Positions 7,390 through 14,512 of a stretch of 14,770 nucleotides of DNA are shown piece after piece. Numbering within the stretch: position 1 is the first letter of the stretch; every line of letters starts with the position of its first letter. The notes beneath the pieces were generated by a model. It made no database searches. It worked only from the letters and a program-made list of their open reading frames with translations, and was not told the origin of the DNA. Source of the DNA: Candidatus Hodarchaeota archaeon (GTDB taxonomy: Archaea; Asgardarchaeota; Heimdallarchaeia; Hodarchaeales; YT1-039); assembly GCA_016840025.1 (NCBI GenBank), contig JAEOTF010000035.1:1-14770 (forward strand). The letters run 5' to 3'. Made by a program: the position numbers and the translations under genes.

Positions 7390-8013
7390 TTATCCCTCTT
7401 CTACTTCATTATAGATGGATGACGTTACTTTAATCATACGTCTTACAGTCTTTTTAATAGTTCTCCATCCTTCCTCATCTGCTGCAGCTCCTTCTGCTCC
7501 TTTATCTTTGGACCACACAGTTCCTCCAAGATTCGCCCCAAAAGATCCACCACCCACTGGGATCATCTCATTTATGATATAAAAGTCTAAGATTGTATGT
7601 ATGGTTTGTTCTTGCCCTCCAATCCTATCTCCTCCAACTGCAATCGCCATTCCCACTTTATTCTCAAATACTTTGGGATTTTTCGCAACCAAAGCTCGAC
7701 AGCGATCCATTATTACCTTTAATTGTCCACTAATTTGCCCCTGATAGACTGGACTCGCTAGAATCCACGCATTAGCCCACTCCAATTTTGGATAGAAATC
7801 CTGTAAATCGTCTTTGTGAATACAACCTTGTTTTTTTCGAATACAATAGTCACAATGGATACAGAAATTTATTTTTTTTCTATGAACTGTGAAATAATCG
7901 GTTTCAACAGAATATTTGTCCTTAGCATAGTTTAAAACTTTTTTAACGATAAAATTAGTGGAAGCTAGACGAGGACTGCCCGAAATCCCTAAAATTTTTA
8001 ATTTAAATGACAT
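7390..8013 (-). CDS. Isf-type iron-sulfur flavoprotein (FMN reductase family)
   Basis: A flavodoxin-like protein of the NADPH-dependent FMN reductase superfamily. It has the phosphate-binding SGSPR (residues 11-15 from the chosen start), the compact cysteine motif C51-x2-C54-x2-C57-x6-C64 that holds a 4Fe-4S cluster in methanogen Isf proteins, and SPVYQGQISGQLKVIMDR (87-104). Isf proteins pass electrons between ferredoxin and an unknown acceptor. The frame is open to an ATG at 8040, giving 216 residues, but alignment with the family and a GTGGT element 6 bases ahead favour the ATG at 8013 (207 residues). The stop is 3 bases from the apparent start of the AfpA gene, in the same frame, so the two form an operon and probable redox pair. 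It is divergent from the dehydratase subunit gene. Confidence 0.88.
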   Translation of the reverse strand: MSFKLKILGISGSPRLASTNFIVKKVLNYAKDKYSVETDYFTVHRKKINFCIHCDYCIRKKQGCIHKDDLQDFYPKLEWANAWILASPVYQGQISGQLKVIMDRCRALVAKNPKVFENKVGMAIAVGGDRIGGQEQTIHTILDFYIINEMIPVGGGSFGANLGGTVWSKDKGAEGAAADEEGWRTIKKTVRRMIKVTSSIYNEVEEG

Positions 8014-8081
8014 AGAGCAACCACTTTCAACCATTTTCATAATTGTGGATGTGATTCATTTAGTGAGATGATGAACTACTT

Positions 8082-8103
8082 ACCAAATTAAATAATAATT
8101 GGT
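8082..8103. promoter_or_regulatory. Inverted repeat in the divergent promoter region
   Basis: ACCAAATTA (8082-8090) and TAATTGGT (8096-8103) are near-perfect inverted arms with one extra A, around an AT-rich core. They lie midway between the iron-sulfur flavoprotein (-) and the dehydratase subunit (+), 30 bases before the + start and about 45-90 before the - starts. The core offers TATA-like boxes on both strands, so this may be a shared operator. Confidence 0.4.
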
Positions 8104-8133
8104 CAATTACTTTAACGTTTGGTTGGTTTATGA

Positions 8134-9282
8134 ATGAACTCTTCCAGTAATTCCCTAAAAGAGGTTCAGATGTTTCGTCACGCTCTAGAACAACCTCTTA
8201 AATATTTTGAGAGGATTCAAACAGATGGAGAAAGACCTGTACTAGGTTTTTTCACTGACCTAGTGCCTGTGGAACTTGTGCATGCAGCAAAAATGCATGC
8301 TGGTCGTCTTTATCCTTCTAGAACTTCAGATCAACCCCTTGATTCGTTTGTTCAAATATTCTGCTGCTCTTATTTACGAAACATCCTTAGTCAATTCATT
8401 GAACATCATGACATTAATAAAGCTCTTTCTGCTGTTCTTTTTACTGAGAACTTTTGCGATTCAATGCAGAATGTTAGCGACATTTTTCAACATGCCTTTT
8501 CTGATTTTCCTATTCTGTTTCTGCGTCAACCTGTTTCTACAATAGATCAATATGCCACCCCTTTCTTTATTGCAGAGCTTCAGAAACTTTCAAAAATGTT
8601 GGGAAAAATTACTGGAGCATCACCAGATGAAAAACGTATTAAATCCAGTATAGAACTCTATACAGATGTTAGAAAGCTATTAAGTGAAATAGAATCTGTA
8701 CATTTAGCAAATCCATCCCAAATTCGATTTAGCGACATGATAGCCTGTATAGCTGGTAAAGACCTGTTTCTTCTTGAAGACTATCAACAGTATCTTAGCA
8801 ACATTCTTGAAGAATGGCAAGCTCAAAAAAAACCCGAGGAAGTAGAGAAACCTCGTATTCTTGTTGTAGGCGGTATGTTTCACGATTTAAATGTATTCGA
8901 TACTATAGAAGAAGTCGGAAGTTTAATTGTTGGAGAATTACTTTCATTTGGACACAATGATTACAAGATGCAATTTAACCACTCTCTAAATAGCTATAGT
9001 GCGCTAGGAAAGGCCTATCTATCGAAAATACCTTCGTCAACACGTTACGATCTTTATAATAAAAGAGAATCTCTGCTTAAATTAGTACAAGAAAGAAAAA
9101 TTGATGGGGTAATTCATCTTAACTGGCAATTTTGCGATCCTGATGCATTTGAACGCGTCATGTTTAAGGAGACGCTGGAAAGGGAGAGAATTCCGAATCT
9201 TATAATCGAAACAGATCCACTCCTTTCTAATCTTGAGCAATTACGAACTCGTATTCAAGCATTTGTAGAACTTCTAGAATAG
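8134..9282 (+). CDS. 2-hydroxyacyl-CoA dehydratase/benzoyl-CoA reductase family, HadC-like subunit
   Basis: Member of the family (PF06050 type) whose paired subunits each hold a 4Fe-4S cluster and remove water from 2-hydroxyacyl-CoA or reduce aromatic CoA esters by radical chemistry. At 382 residues it matches the smaller partner (HadC, FldC, HgdB-like). N-terminal PVLGFFTDLVPVELVHAAKMHAGR is typical. Three cluster cysteines are at the expected places: Cys78 in CCSY, Cys108 in ENFCDSM and Cys334 in HLNWQFCDP. The C-terminal RIPNLIIETDPLLSNLEQLRTRIQAF also fits. The start at 8134 is the first ATG; an ATG at 8170 has a better ribosome site (GAGGT) and is a fair alternative. Its larger partner appears only at 11502, beyond cheD, cheR and a GNAT gene. 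The substrate is unknown. Confidence 0.85.
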   Translation: MNSSSNSLKEVQMFRHALEQPLKYFERIQTDGERPVLGFFTDLVPVELVHAAKMHAGRLYPSRTSDQPLDSFVQIFCCSYLRNILSQFIEHHDINKALSAVLFTENFCDSMQNVSDIFQHAFSDFPILFLRQPVSTIDQYATPFFIAELQKLSKMLGKITGASPDEKRIKSSIELYTDVRKLLSEIESVHLANPSQIRFSDMIACIAGKDLFLLEDYQQYLSNILEEWQAQKKPEEVEKPRILVVGGMFHDLNVFDTIEEVGSLIVGELLSFGHNDYKMQFNHSLNSYSALGKAYLSKIPSSTRYDLYNKRESLLKLVQERKIDGVIHLNWQFCDPDAFERVMFKETLERERIPNLIIETDPLLSNLEQLRTRIQAFVELLE

Positions 9283-9470
9283 CAGATATGTTAGTAAATA
9301 TTGTATATCTTGGTGGATTTATTCGTACTAAACTCTTTTCTGCTTGAAGAAGACAATATATTCGACAGTTAGATTTAGACGCAAAAAAAGTAGCTACTTC
9401 ACAGGTGGTGCCAAATCACAACTTGTTTAATGGTCTATGCTAAATAATACTGTACTAGCTCTGTTAGAAT

Positions 9471-9479
9471 TATTTAAAG
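9471..9479 (+). promoter_or_regulatory. TATA-box candidate for cheD
   Basis: TATTTAAAG is centred about 36 bases before the cheD ATG, which would give a very short leader. The gap 9283-9510 (228 bases) is AT-rich; I see no RNA gene or credible small gene in it besides this site. Confidence 0.4.
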
Positions 9480-9510
9480 AATATTAACGGAAAATAGGAT
9501 AGATAGCACT

Positions 9511-10008
9511 ATGTCTTTGAAGGATCCGAATGTCTTGGATGTACCAACTGGACAAATTATCTTAGAAAATAGTCCTAAGGTATTACAGATTCGAGGACTG
9601 GGATCCTGTATAGCTATTGCTTTTTATACCCCTCAAAGACAAATTGGAGCCCTAGCTCATGTTGTTCTGCCGACAAGTGAGAATAGCAACAATTTTGAAT
9701 TCTTTGGAAAATATGCAGACACAGCTATTCCAAGGTTACTAGCTTTATTCAGAAAAAATAATGTGCTGAAGCGAGAAACTGTGGTAAAGATTGTTGGGGG
9801 AGCAAATATGCTTTCAAAATTCCGAAATTCTGCATTAGATGTTTACCGCCAAAATATCCAAGCTGTAAGACAGCAACTGGAGAAATACCAATTAAATGTT
9901 GCAGCGGAAGATCTCGGTGGAAAAAAGGGAAGAGCAGTCTATTTCCACCTCATAGATGGAAGATTGGAAGTTTATCATGTTGGTGGAAGGTTAAAGGCAG
10001 TTTTGTAG
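9511..10008 (+). CDS. cheD: CheD chemoreceptor glutamine deamidase family protein
   Basis: CheD deamidates glutamines in chemoreceptors and, in archaea and many bacteria, partners with CheC in taxis signalling. The 165-residue protein has the signature GLGSC (29-33) with catalytic Cys33, catalytic His50 in GALAHVVLP (17 residues on, as in Thermotoga CheD), the KIVGGANM motif (about 92-99) and the C-terminal EDLGGKKGRAVYFHLIDG. The catalytic threonine of the Cys-His-Thr triad, expected six residues before the cysteine, is Ile27 here, so activity may be altered. It begins a likely operon with cheR (49 bases on), GNAT and the second dehydratase subunit. No receptor, CheA or CheC is in the window. 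Confidence 0.9.
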   Translation: MSLKDPNVLDVPTGQIILENSPKVLQIRGLGSCIAIAFYTPQRQIGALAHVVLPTSENSNNFEFFGKYADTAIPRLLALFRKNNVLKRETVVKIVGGANMLSKFRNSALDVYRQNIQAVRQQLEKYQLNVAAEDLGGKKGRAVYFHLIDGRLEVYHVGGRLKAVL

Positions 10009-10039
10009 ATCGATAGTATTGATGGAATAAATCATCGAT
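10009..10039 (+). repeat. Imperfect inverted repeat between cheD and cheR
   Basis: ATCGATAGT (10009-10017) and ATCATCGAT (10031-10039) are inverted copies with two mismatches, starting at the cheD stop. It could form a weak hairpin in the transcript between the two genes. It may be chance in AT-rich DNA. Confidence 0.25.
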
Positions 10040-10057
10040 TAAAAATGAGATCTCACC

Positions 10058-10876
10058 ATGATGATTGACATCGTCATTTCTGACAAGGATTTCAAACGAT
10101 TAGCATTTATCCTAAAGTTTTTAGACGTAGATGTCTCCTCATTGGAGAAAAACCATCTAAAACGTCGACTTCGTAGACGCCTTTTGCGAACTGGGCATCA
10201 ATCCGTCTCGGAGTATATTGAATTCGCTTTTGAAGACCTCGAAGAACAAAAAAAATTGCGTCAAGCATTTTCTGTTAATTTTACACGTTTTTTTCGTAAT
10301 ATTAAAACATTTATTTTTATTAAATCAGATATTCTCCCGACTCTTCTGAAAAGAAACCCACAAAAACCTATTAGGATATGGTCTGCAGGTTGCGCTGATG
10401 GCGCGGAAGCCTATACATTAGCTATCTTATGTAACGAGTTAAAACTCAGAGCTCATCATGTTAAAATTATTGCATCTGATTTCAATCAAAAATCGTTAGA
10501 CGCCGCACAGAAAGGTAAATATCCCGCAGATTACCTATTTGAAACACCATTAGAAATACAACAGGAATATTTTACTTTTTCTTCCCCTGAAGCTATTCAA
10601 GTTTCCCCTCATCTGAAGAAATATATAACCTTCAGTTGGAACAACCTAACACATGAAAAGGATTCAATATTAGATACTAAATTTGACTTAATTTTATGTC
10701 GTAATGTCATGATTTATTTTTCAGCATCTCAGAAACCAAAATTAATCAAAAAATTTCATCAACAGTTAAAATCAAGAGGATTGCTTGTGCTAGGTTTAGC
10801 TGAGGTTCTCCCAAACTCAAGTTATAGTGATTTCTCGATTTATAATACCAAGCATCATGTTTATATGAAAAAGTAA
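10058..10876 (+). CDS. cheR: CheR-type receptor methyltransferase
   Basis: SAM-dependent methyltransferase of the CheR family, which methylates glutamates of chemoreceptors. At 272 residues it has normal length. A basic helical N-domain (1-65, with LKRRLRRRLLR) is followed by NFTRFFRN (74-81; usual NxTxFFRD), the SAM-binding IWSAGCADGAEAYTLAI (107-123), IIASDFNQKSLDAAQKGKY (137-155), DLILCRNVMIYF (210-221) and GLLVLGLAE (241-249). The usual GEEPYS of the SAM loop is GAEAYT, and FFRD ends in Asn, so it is divergent but otherwise complete. The first of two adjacent ATGs was taken. It lies between cheD and a GNAT gene (25 bases on). Without receptors nearby, its target could be receptors elsewhere or another protein. 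Confidence 0.88.
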   Translation: MMIDIVISDKDFKRLAFILKFLDVDVSSLEKNHLKRRLRRRLLRTGHQSVSEYIEFAFEDLEEQKKLRQAFSVNFTRFFRNIKTFIFIKSDILPTLLKRNPQKPIRIWSAGCADGAEAYTLAILCNELKLRAHHVKIIASDFNQKSLDAAQKGKYPADYLFETPLEIQQEYFTFSSPEAIQVSPHLKKYITFSWNNLTHEKDSILDTKFDLILCRNVMIYFSASQKPKLIKKFHQQLKSRGLLVLGLAEVLPNSSYSDFSIYNTKHHVYMKK

Positions 10877-10901
10877 TCCATTTACTGTTGAGCGGAATTG
10901 T

Positions 10902-11489
10902 ATGAATTTCGATCCCAATAAATTTGCGGTAGAAAGAAAATTCGGAAGGGATAGATTCTATATCCGTCCTGCTAAAGTTACCGATAGAAAATTAGTACAA
11001 GAAGGCTATAAGAATGCTCCAAAAGAATTTTTTTACTATATAATTGAAATTACATCAGAAATGATTAATTCATGGTATCCTGAGAGTGGAGGGATCAATT
11101 ATAATAGAATGCTACCTTTCAATGCTATGAGAATTAAAGGAGGAAATGAAGTAGAATTTGCAGGAAATGTAACTTTAGGATTTTCCTCAATAAATAGAAA
11201 TAAACATACAGCAGGGATGGGGATGGGAGTCTTACCCAAGTTTCAGGGACGTGGTGTAGGCGATTTTTTGATGGGATTAGCAATTAAAGTTGGAGAATCC
11301 AAAACTGGCATTGCACGATTGGAATTACATGTTTGTGCTGGTAATATCCGCGCTCGTAACCTATATTCTAAATATGGTTTTATAGAAGAAGGTATTTTGA
11401 AAAATAGATGGATCTATCCCGATGGAAAACTAGATGATGAGATCATTATGAGTAAACTTTTTCCTGAAAAATTAAAGAATCTGAAATAG
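10902..11489 (+). CDS. GNAT-family N-acetyltransferase
   Basis: A 195-residue acetyl-CoA-dependent acyltransferase of the GNAT fold. The acetyl-CoA binding motif is clear: GMGVLPKFQGRGVGDFLM (about 106-123, with the QGRGVG pyrophosphate loop), and the C-terminal part reads ARNLYSKYGFIEEG (about 150-163), the usual RimI/RimJ-like ending. The substrate (protein N-terminus, lysine or small amine) cannot be told. It is 25 bases after cheR and 12 bases before the larger dehydratase subunit, so it most likely shares their transcript. Acetylation and methylation genes side by side may suggest protein modification, but that is inference. Confidence 0.88.
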   Translation: MNFDPNKFAVERKFGRDRFYIRPAKVTDRKLVQEGYKNAPKEFFYYIIEITSEMINSWYPESGGINYNRMLPFNAMRIKGGNEVEFAGNVTLGFSSINRNKHTAGMGMGVLPKFQGRGVGDFLMGLAIKVGESKTGIARLELHVCAGNIRARNLYSKYGFIEEGILKNRWIYPDGKLDDEIIMSKLFPEKLKNLK

Positions 11490-11501
11490 GCGTGGGATCA
11501 A

Positions 11502-12722
11502 ATGCAAGAACGAGTATATCGGAACCTACGAACAAATAAAGATCTAAAGAGCATGATGACCTCTTATTATCGGAATAGCAAGATTCTTCCGCTCATTCCT
11601 TTTATTGGTCCTAAGATTGCATGGGTAACAAGTGGTGCACCCGTAGAAATACTAGTATCTATGGGCATACTTCCTCTCTATCCCGAAAATTATGGAGCAG
11701 TTGTGGGTGCACAAAAAAAGGGCGTAACTCTCTGTCAAGTAGCAGAATCTCATGGATGGTCTCAAGATTTGTGTTCTTATGCACGAGTTTCTCTTGGGTC
11801 TGTATTAAATCCTAAAATTAGTCCTATGAAGGGATTAAGAAAACCTGATGTGTTAATCTGTGGTAATAATATCTGTGGTACCGTAATGAAATGGTATGAA
11901 GCCCTTTCTCATCATTTCCATATCCCTATGTTTATGTTTGATACGCCACCAGTTCGGGATAGACTTGAGAAACATCAAAAAGAGTATGTCATGAAGCAGC
12001 TTTGGGATCTCATAGAATTTCTCCAGAGTCATACAGGAAAGAATTTTGTAGAATCTAAATTAAATGACGCAGCTCGTTTATCTAGTGAAGCAGTTCAACT
12101 TTGGAGATCTGTATTATATGAATGTAAAGCAAAACCAACTCCTTTAAACTGTGCCGATAGATTTCTGGCTATGGCTCCCATAGTAACACGTAGAGGGACT
12201 AAAAAAGCAGTAGATTATTATCAAATATTACTGGGGGAGATAAAAGATCGGGTTAAGAAGGGAGAAGGGGCGATAACTGTTGATGAAAAAACCAGGTTAT
12301 TATGGGACAATATACCTATGTGGTATAATGTCTATAAGTTTTTCAATTCCCTTGCAGCAGAAGGGGTTGTTTTTCCTGTAGATACCTATACTCATGCGTG
12401 GTCAGGTGCTATCACCGGTGGTGACCCGATTGAAGAGATTGCTAAGATGTATTCAACTATTTATCTTAACCAGACGTTAAATCATAAAATAGATCTTATT
12501 GTAAAATTAATTAATGAATTTGATCTGGATGGATTTGTTCTTCATTCAGATCGTAGCTGTAAACGGTATTCATTGGGTCAACCCATAACCAAAAGAATTG
12601 TTCAGGAACGGACAGGCGTTCCCGGTGTAATAATAGAAGCTGACATGTGTGATAGCCGGGTTTATTCAGAAGAACAGGTACGTACCAGAATTGAAGGACT
12701 TCTTGAAATGATTCACTCCTGA
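11502..12722 (+). CDS. 2-hydroxyacyl-CoA dehydratase/benzoyl-CoA reductase family, HadB-like subunit
   Basis: The larger subunit type of the dehydratase/reductase family, 406 residues, as for HadB or FldB. Conserved stretches: KIAWVTSGAPVEILVSMGILPLYPENY (38-64), CSYARVSLG (Cys91), GNNICGTVMKWYE (Cys125), HAWSGAITGGDP (298-309), HSDRSCKRYSLGQ (Cys353) and EADMCDSR (Cys383). Cys91, Cys125 and Cys353 are the expected cluster ligands; Cys383 is an extra cysteine near the C-terminus. Such enzymes need a reduced-flavin or ferredoxin-driven ATPase activator, which is not in the window. The start is preceded by GTGGGATC, a fair ribosome site. It is separated from its likely partner (8134-9282) by three genes, which is unusual since the subunits are normally adjacent. 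The substrate is unknown. Confidence 0.88.
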   Translation: MQERVYRNLRTNKDLKSMMTSYYRNSKILPLIPFIGPKIAWVTSGAPVEILVSMGILPLYPENYGAVVGAQKKGVTLCQVAESHGWSQDLCSYARVSLGSVLNPKISPMKGLRKPDVLICGNNICGTVMKWYEALSHHFHIPMFMFDTPPVRDRLEKHQKEYVMKQLWDLIEFLQSHTGKNFVESKLNDAARLSSEAVQLWRSVLYECKAKPTPLNCADRFLAMAPIVTRRGTKKAVDYYQILLGEIKDRVKKGEGAITVDEKTRLLWDNIPMWYNVYKFFNSLAAEGVVFPVDTYTHAWSGAITGGDPIEEIAKMYSTIYLNQTLNHKIDLIVKLINEFDLDGFVLHSDRSCKRYSLGQPITKRIVQERTGVPGVIIEADMCDSRVYSEEQVRTRIEGLLEMIHS

Positions 12723-12730
12723 TATTTGTT

Positions 12731-12882
12731 TAAAGTTAACTATCTAGCGATATTGATGATTAATGTACATCACATCTAAGAGCTAAAGTTAAAAATCCTT
12801 ACTAGTAAACTTTTCAGAAATAAAGTTAAAAAGCTTGATAGTCTTACAAAACAAAAGAATTGAAAAAAGCCCCACAGTGTGG
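12731..12882 (+). promoter_or_regulatory. Intergenic control region: TAAAGTTAA triplet and CCACAGTGTGG hairpin
   Basis: TAAAGTTAA occurs three times in the same direction, at 12731, 12784 and 12821, within a 164-base gap. At 12872-12882, CCACA and TGTGG form a perfect inverted repeat with one spacer base, ending 4 bases before the ATG of the next gene and covering where its ribosome site would lie. Both look like control elements for the following CxxC-protein/GTPase genes. Confidence 0.35.
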
Positions 12883-12886
12883 TTAA

Positions 12887-13816
12887 ATGTCTCAAATAGC
12901 TTTTTTATGCGATATCTGTGGTCAAAAAATACTAATAGATGAATCTGATGAGTCAGTAGTACGAGTTATTAGTGAACAAACTACAGATGATGACTTTTTC
13001 GGCAATCTAACCACCTATCATGTCGAATCTAAATGCAAACCAGATGAACTACACGTAAATATCGTAGTGGTTGATGGAGATAATAGATATAGAGGCCATA
13101 AATACTCCGCTACTAAAGCTGATGAGATAAGTGGTCTTAGCCAAGTAGGAGATTTACGCTTACTTCTTAACTTTGGAAAAGACTTATATAAAGTAGTAGA
13201 TTTAACTCTTCGAGGGTATTCCGTTATTCTATGTGGGAGTGGTGCGGATTCAGAACATTGGGCGAATACATTGCAGGATTATTTTGCTCTGTCACCTTAT
13301 ATTATGCGTCCATGGTTCATCTCAAAGGAAGATTTCCTAGAGGAATTCCAATTAAAACCCCTAAATGCGTTTGGAGAATTCTGTCTTATAGATGAAAAGT
13401 TGAAAAAACTAACCAAGAAACACATGCCTAATATCGCGTTAGTGGAACTAAAAAAGAATAAAATTCACGGGGCCAAGGGTTCATCCCTGGCTAAAGAACT
13501 TGTATCAAAAATGTTGACAATTCCGCCTAATCAGAATGATGCTCTCTTATCACTAGTAGAACATCAAGTCAAATGGCTAAAACGCTTGCTAGTTGAGCTA
13601 AAAGATAGATTAGATGGTTCAATAGTAGAAACCGCAGTATGTCCAGTAGGTAAACTTGAAGAAGTTGTGATAATGAAATCCGTACTTGATCAGTTACTAA
13701 CTGAACATGTTCTTTCGGATCTTCGAGCTAGAATGAGAGATGAAGAATTCGAACTTGTGATTATGCATCTGTACAGGGAGGTGCCCGAATTAGAGATGCT
13801 TGTGCATAAGAAGTAG
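12887..13816 (+). CDS. Unrecognised protein with CxxC...HxxxxC zinc-like site
   Basis: I do not recognise this 309-residue protein. Its N-terminus has LCDICG (Cys8, Cys11) and, 34 residues later, YHVESKC (His45, Cys50), a set of ligands suited to one zinc ion. The middle (about 90-220) mixes short hydrophobic strands, such as YSVILCGSG, with helices, without a motif I know. The C-terminal 75 residues (about 225-305) look like long charged helices, possibly coiled coil. No signal peptide or membrane segment is seen. It directly abuts the Ras-like GTPase gene (no bases between stop and GTG start), which suggests a shared transcript and a related job, for example as regulator or effector of the GTPase. 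That link is inference from position only. Confidence 0.8.
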   Translation: MSQIAFLCDICGQKILIDESDESVVRVISEQTTDDDFFGNLTTYHVESKCKPDELHVNIVVVDGDNRYRGHKYSATKADEISGLSQVGDLRLLLNFGKDLYKVVDLTLRGYSVILCGSGADSEHWANTLQDYFALSPYIMRPWFISKEDFLEEFQLKPLNAFGEFCLIDEKLKKLTKKHMPNIALVELKKNKIHGAKGSSLAKELVSKMLTIPPNQNDALLSLVEHQVKWLKRLLVELKDRLDGSIVETAVCPVGKLEEVVIMKSVLDQLLTEHVLSDLRARMRDEEFELVIMHLYREVPELEMLVHKK

Positions 13817-14485
13817 GTGCAAGTTTTGCCTAAGAATTCCTACTCTTTCCAGAAATTAACCTTCTATCTGAAAAAAAAGAAGAAAAGAATAAAATTACTT
13901 CTTCTCGGGGAAGGGGGTTGCGGTAAAACAACACTAGTAAATTTTTTACGAACCGGCTACGTAGCTGATAAGCAAGGAGCTGTATCAAGAACATTTTACA
14001 TCAAGATTGATGGATGTAGTCTTGGAGAACATAAGCTACAACTCTTTGATTTAGCAGGACAAAGAAAAGAGGATACACACCCGCTCGATCACCTACAAAA
14101 CGTGACATTAAAACAGGTGGATGCAATTTTAGTTGTTTTTGCCCTCGATAATCTTCAATCGTTCATGAACATTAAGACCTGGTATAATGAAGTTAATAAG
14201 ATATATAATACTTGGTTAGAGCCACTACCACCAATGTTACTTATTGGAAACAAGTTAGATCTCCCCCGAAAGGTCGCCCGAATTAATGGTGAAATGTTGG
14301 TCGATAAAATTACAGAAATTAATCAATATCATGAGGTCTCACTTTTTACAGGAGAGAACATGGAACCACTCCAAAACAGTATGGAAGAGTTCTTTAACGA
14401 CATACATGAAGGTCGTTTTGATTCTAAAGCAATCAAAAAGTATCCGAAGTTTTATTCAAGTGATAAAGCAGAAAAAATAATATAA
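13817..14485 (+). CDS. Ras-like small GTPase
   Basis: A 222-residue GTP-binding switch protein of the Ras/Rab-like type that Asgard archaea carry in large numbers. The G motifs are complete: GEGGCGKT (P-loop, 31-38), a Thr59 in the switch I area, DLAGQ (78-82) with the catalytic-type Gln82, NKLD (145-148) and SLFTGEN (175-181) as G5. An N-terminal lysine run (19-24, KKKKKR) precedes the fold, and about 25 residues extend past it. There is no C-terminal cysteine for lipid attachment; the basic N-terminus may contact membrane (inference). The start is GTG, right after the stop of the preceding gene and without a close ribosome site, so translation is probably coupled. An internal TTG at 13826 is an alternative. 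Confidence 0.93.
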   Translation: MQVLPKNSYSFQKLTFYLKKKKKRIKLLLLGEGGCGKTTLVNFLRTGYVADKQGAVSRTFYIKIDGCSLGEHKLQLFDLAGQRKEDTHPLDHLQNVTLKQVDAILVVFALDNLQSFMNIKTWYNEVNKIYNTWLEPLPPMLLIGNKLDLPRKVARINGEMLVDKITEINQYHEVSLFTGENMEPLQNSMEEFFNDIHEGRFDSKAIKKYPKFYSSDKAEKII

Positions 14486-14512
14486 CAGCTAACCATTGAT
14501 ATAGGTGTTTTT

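Noticed and set aside
7175..7414. 79-codon + frame opposite the flavoprotein genes
   Set aside because: Antisense shadow; the - strand carries the conserved flavoprotein motifs.
8276..8545. 89-codon + frame inside the HadC-like gene
   Set aside because: A shadow in another frame of a gene with conserved cluster cysteines.
9288..9344. Short ATG frame of about 19 codons after the HadC-like gene
   Set aside because: Too short, no ribosome site and no recognisable composition.
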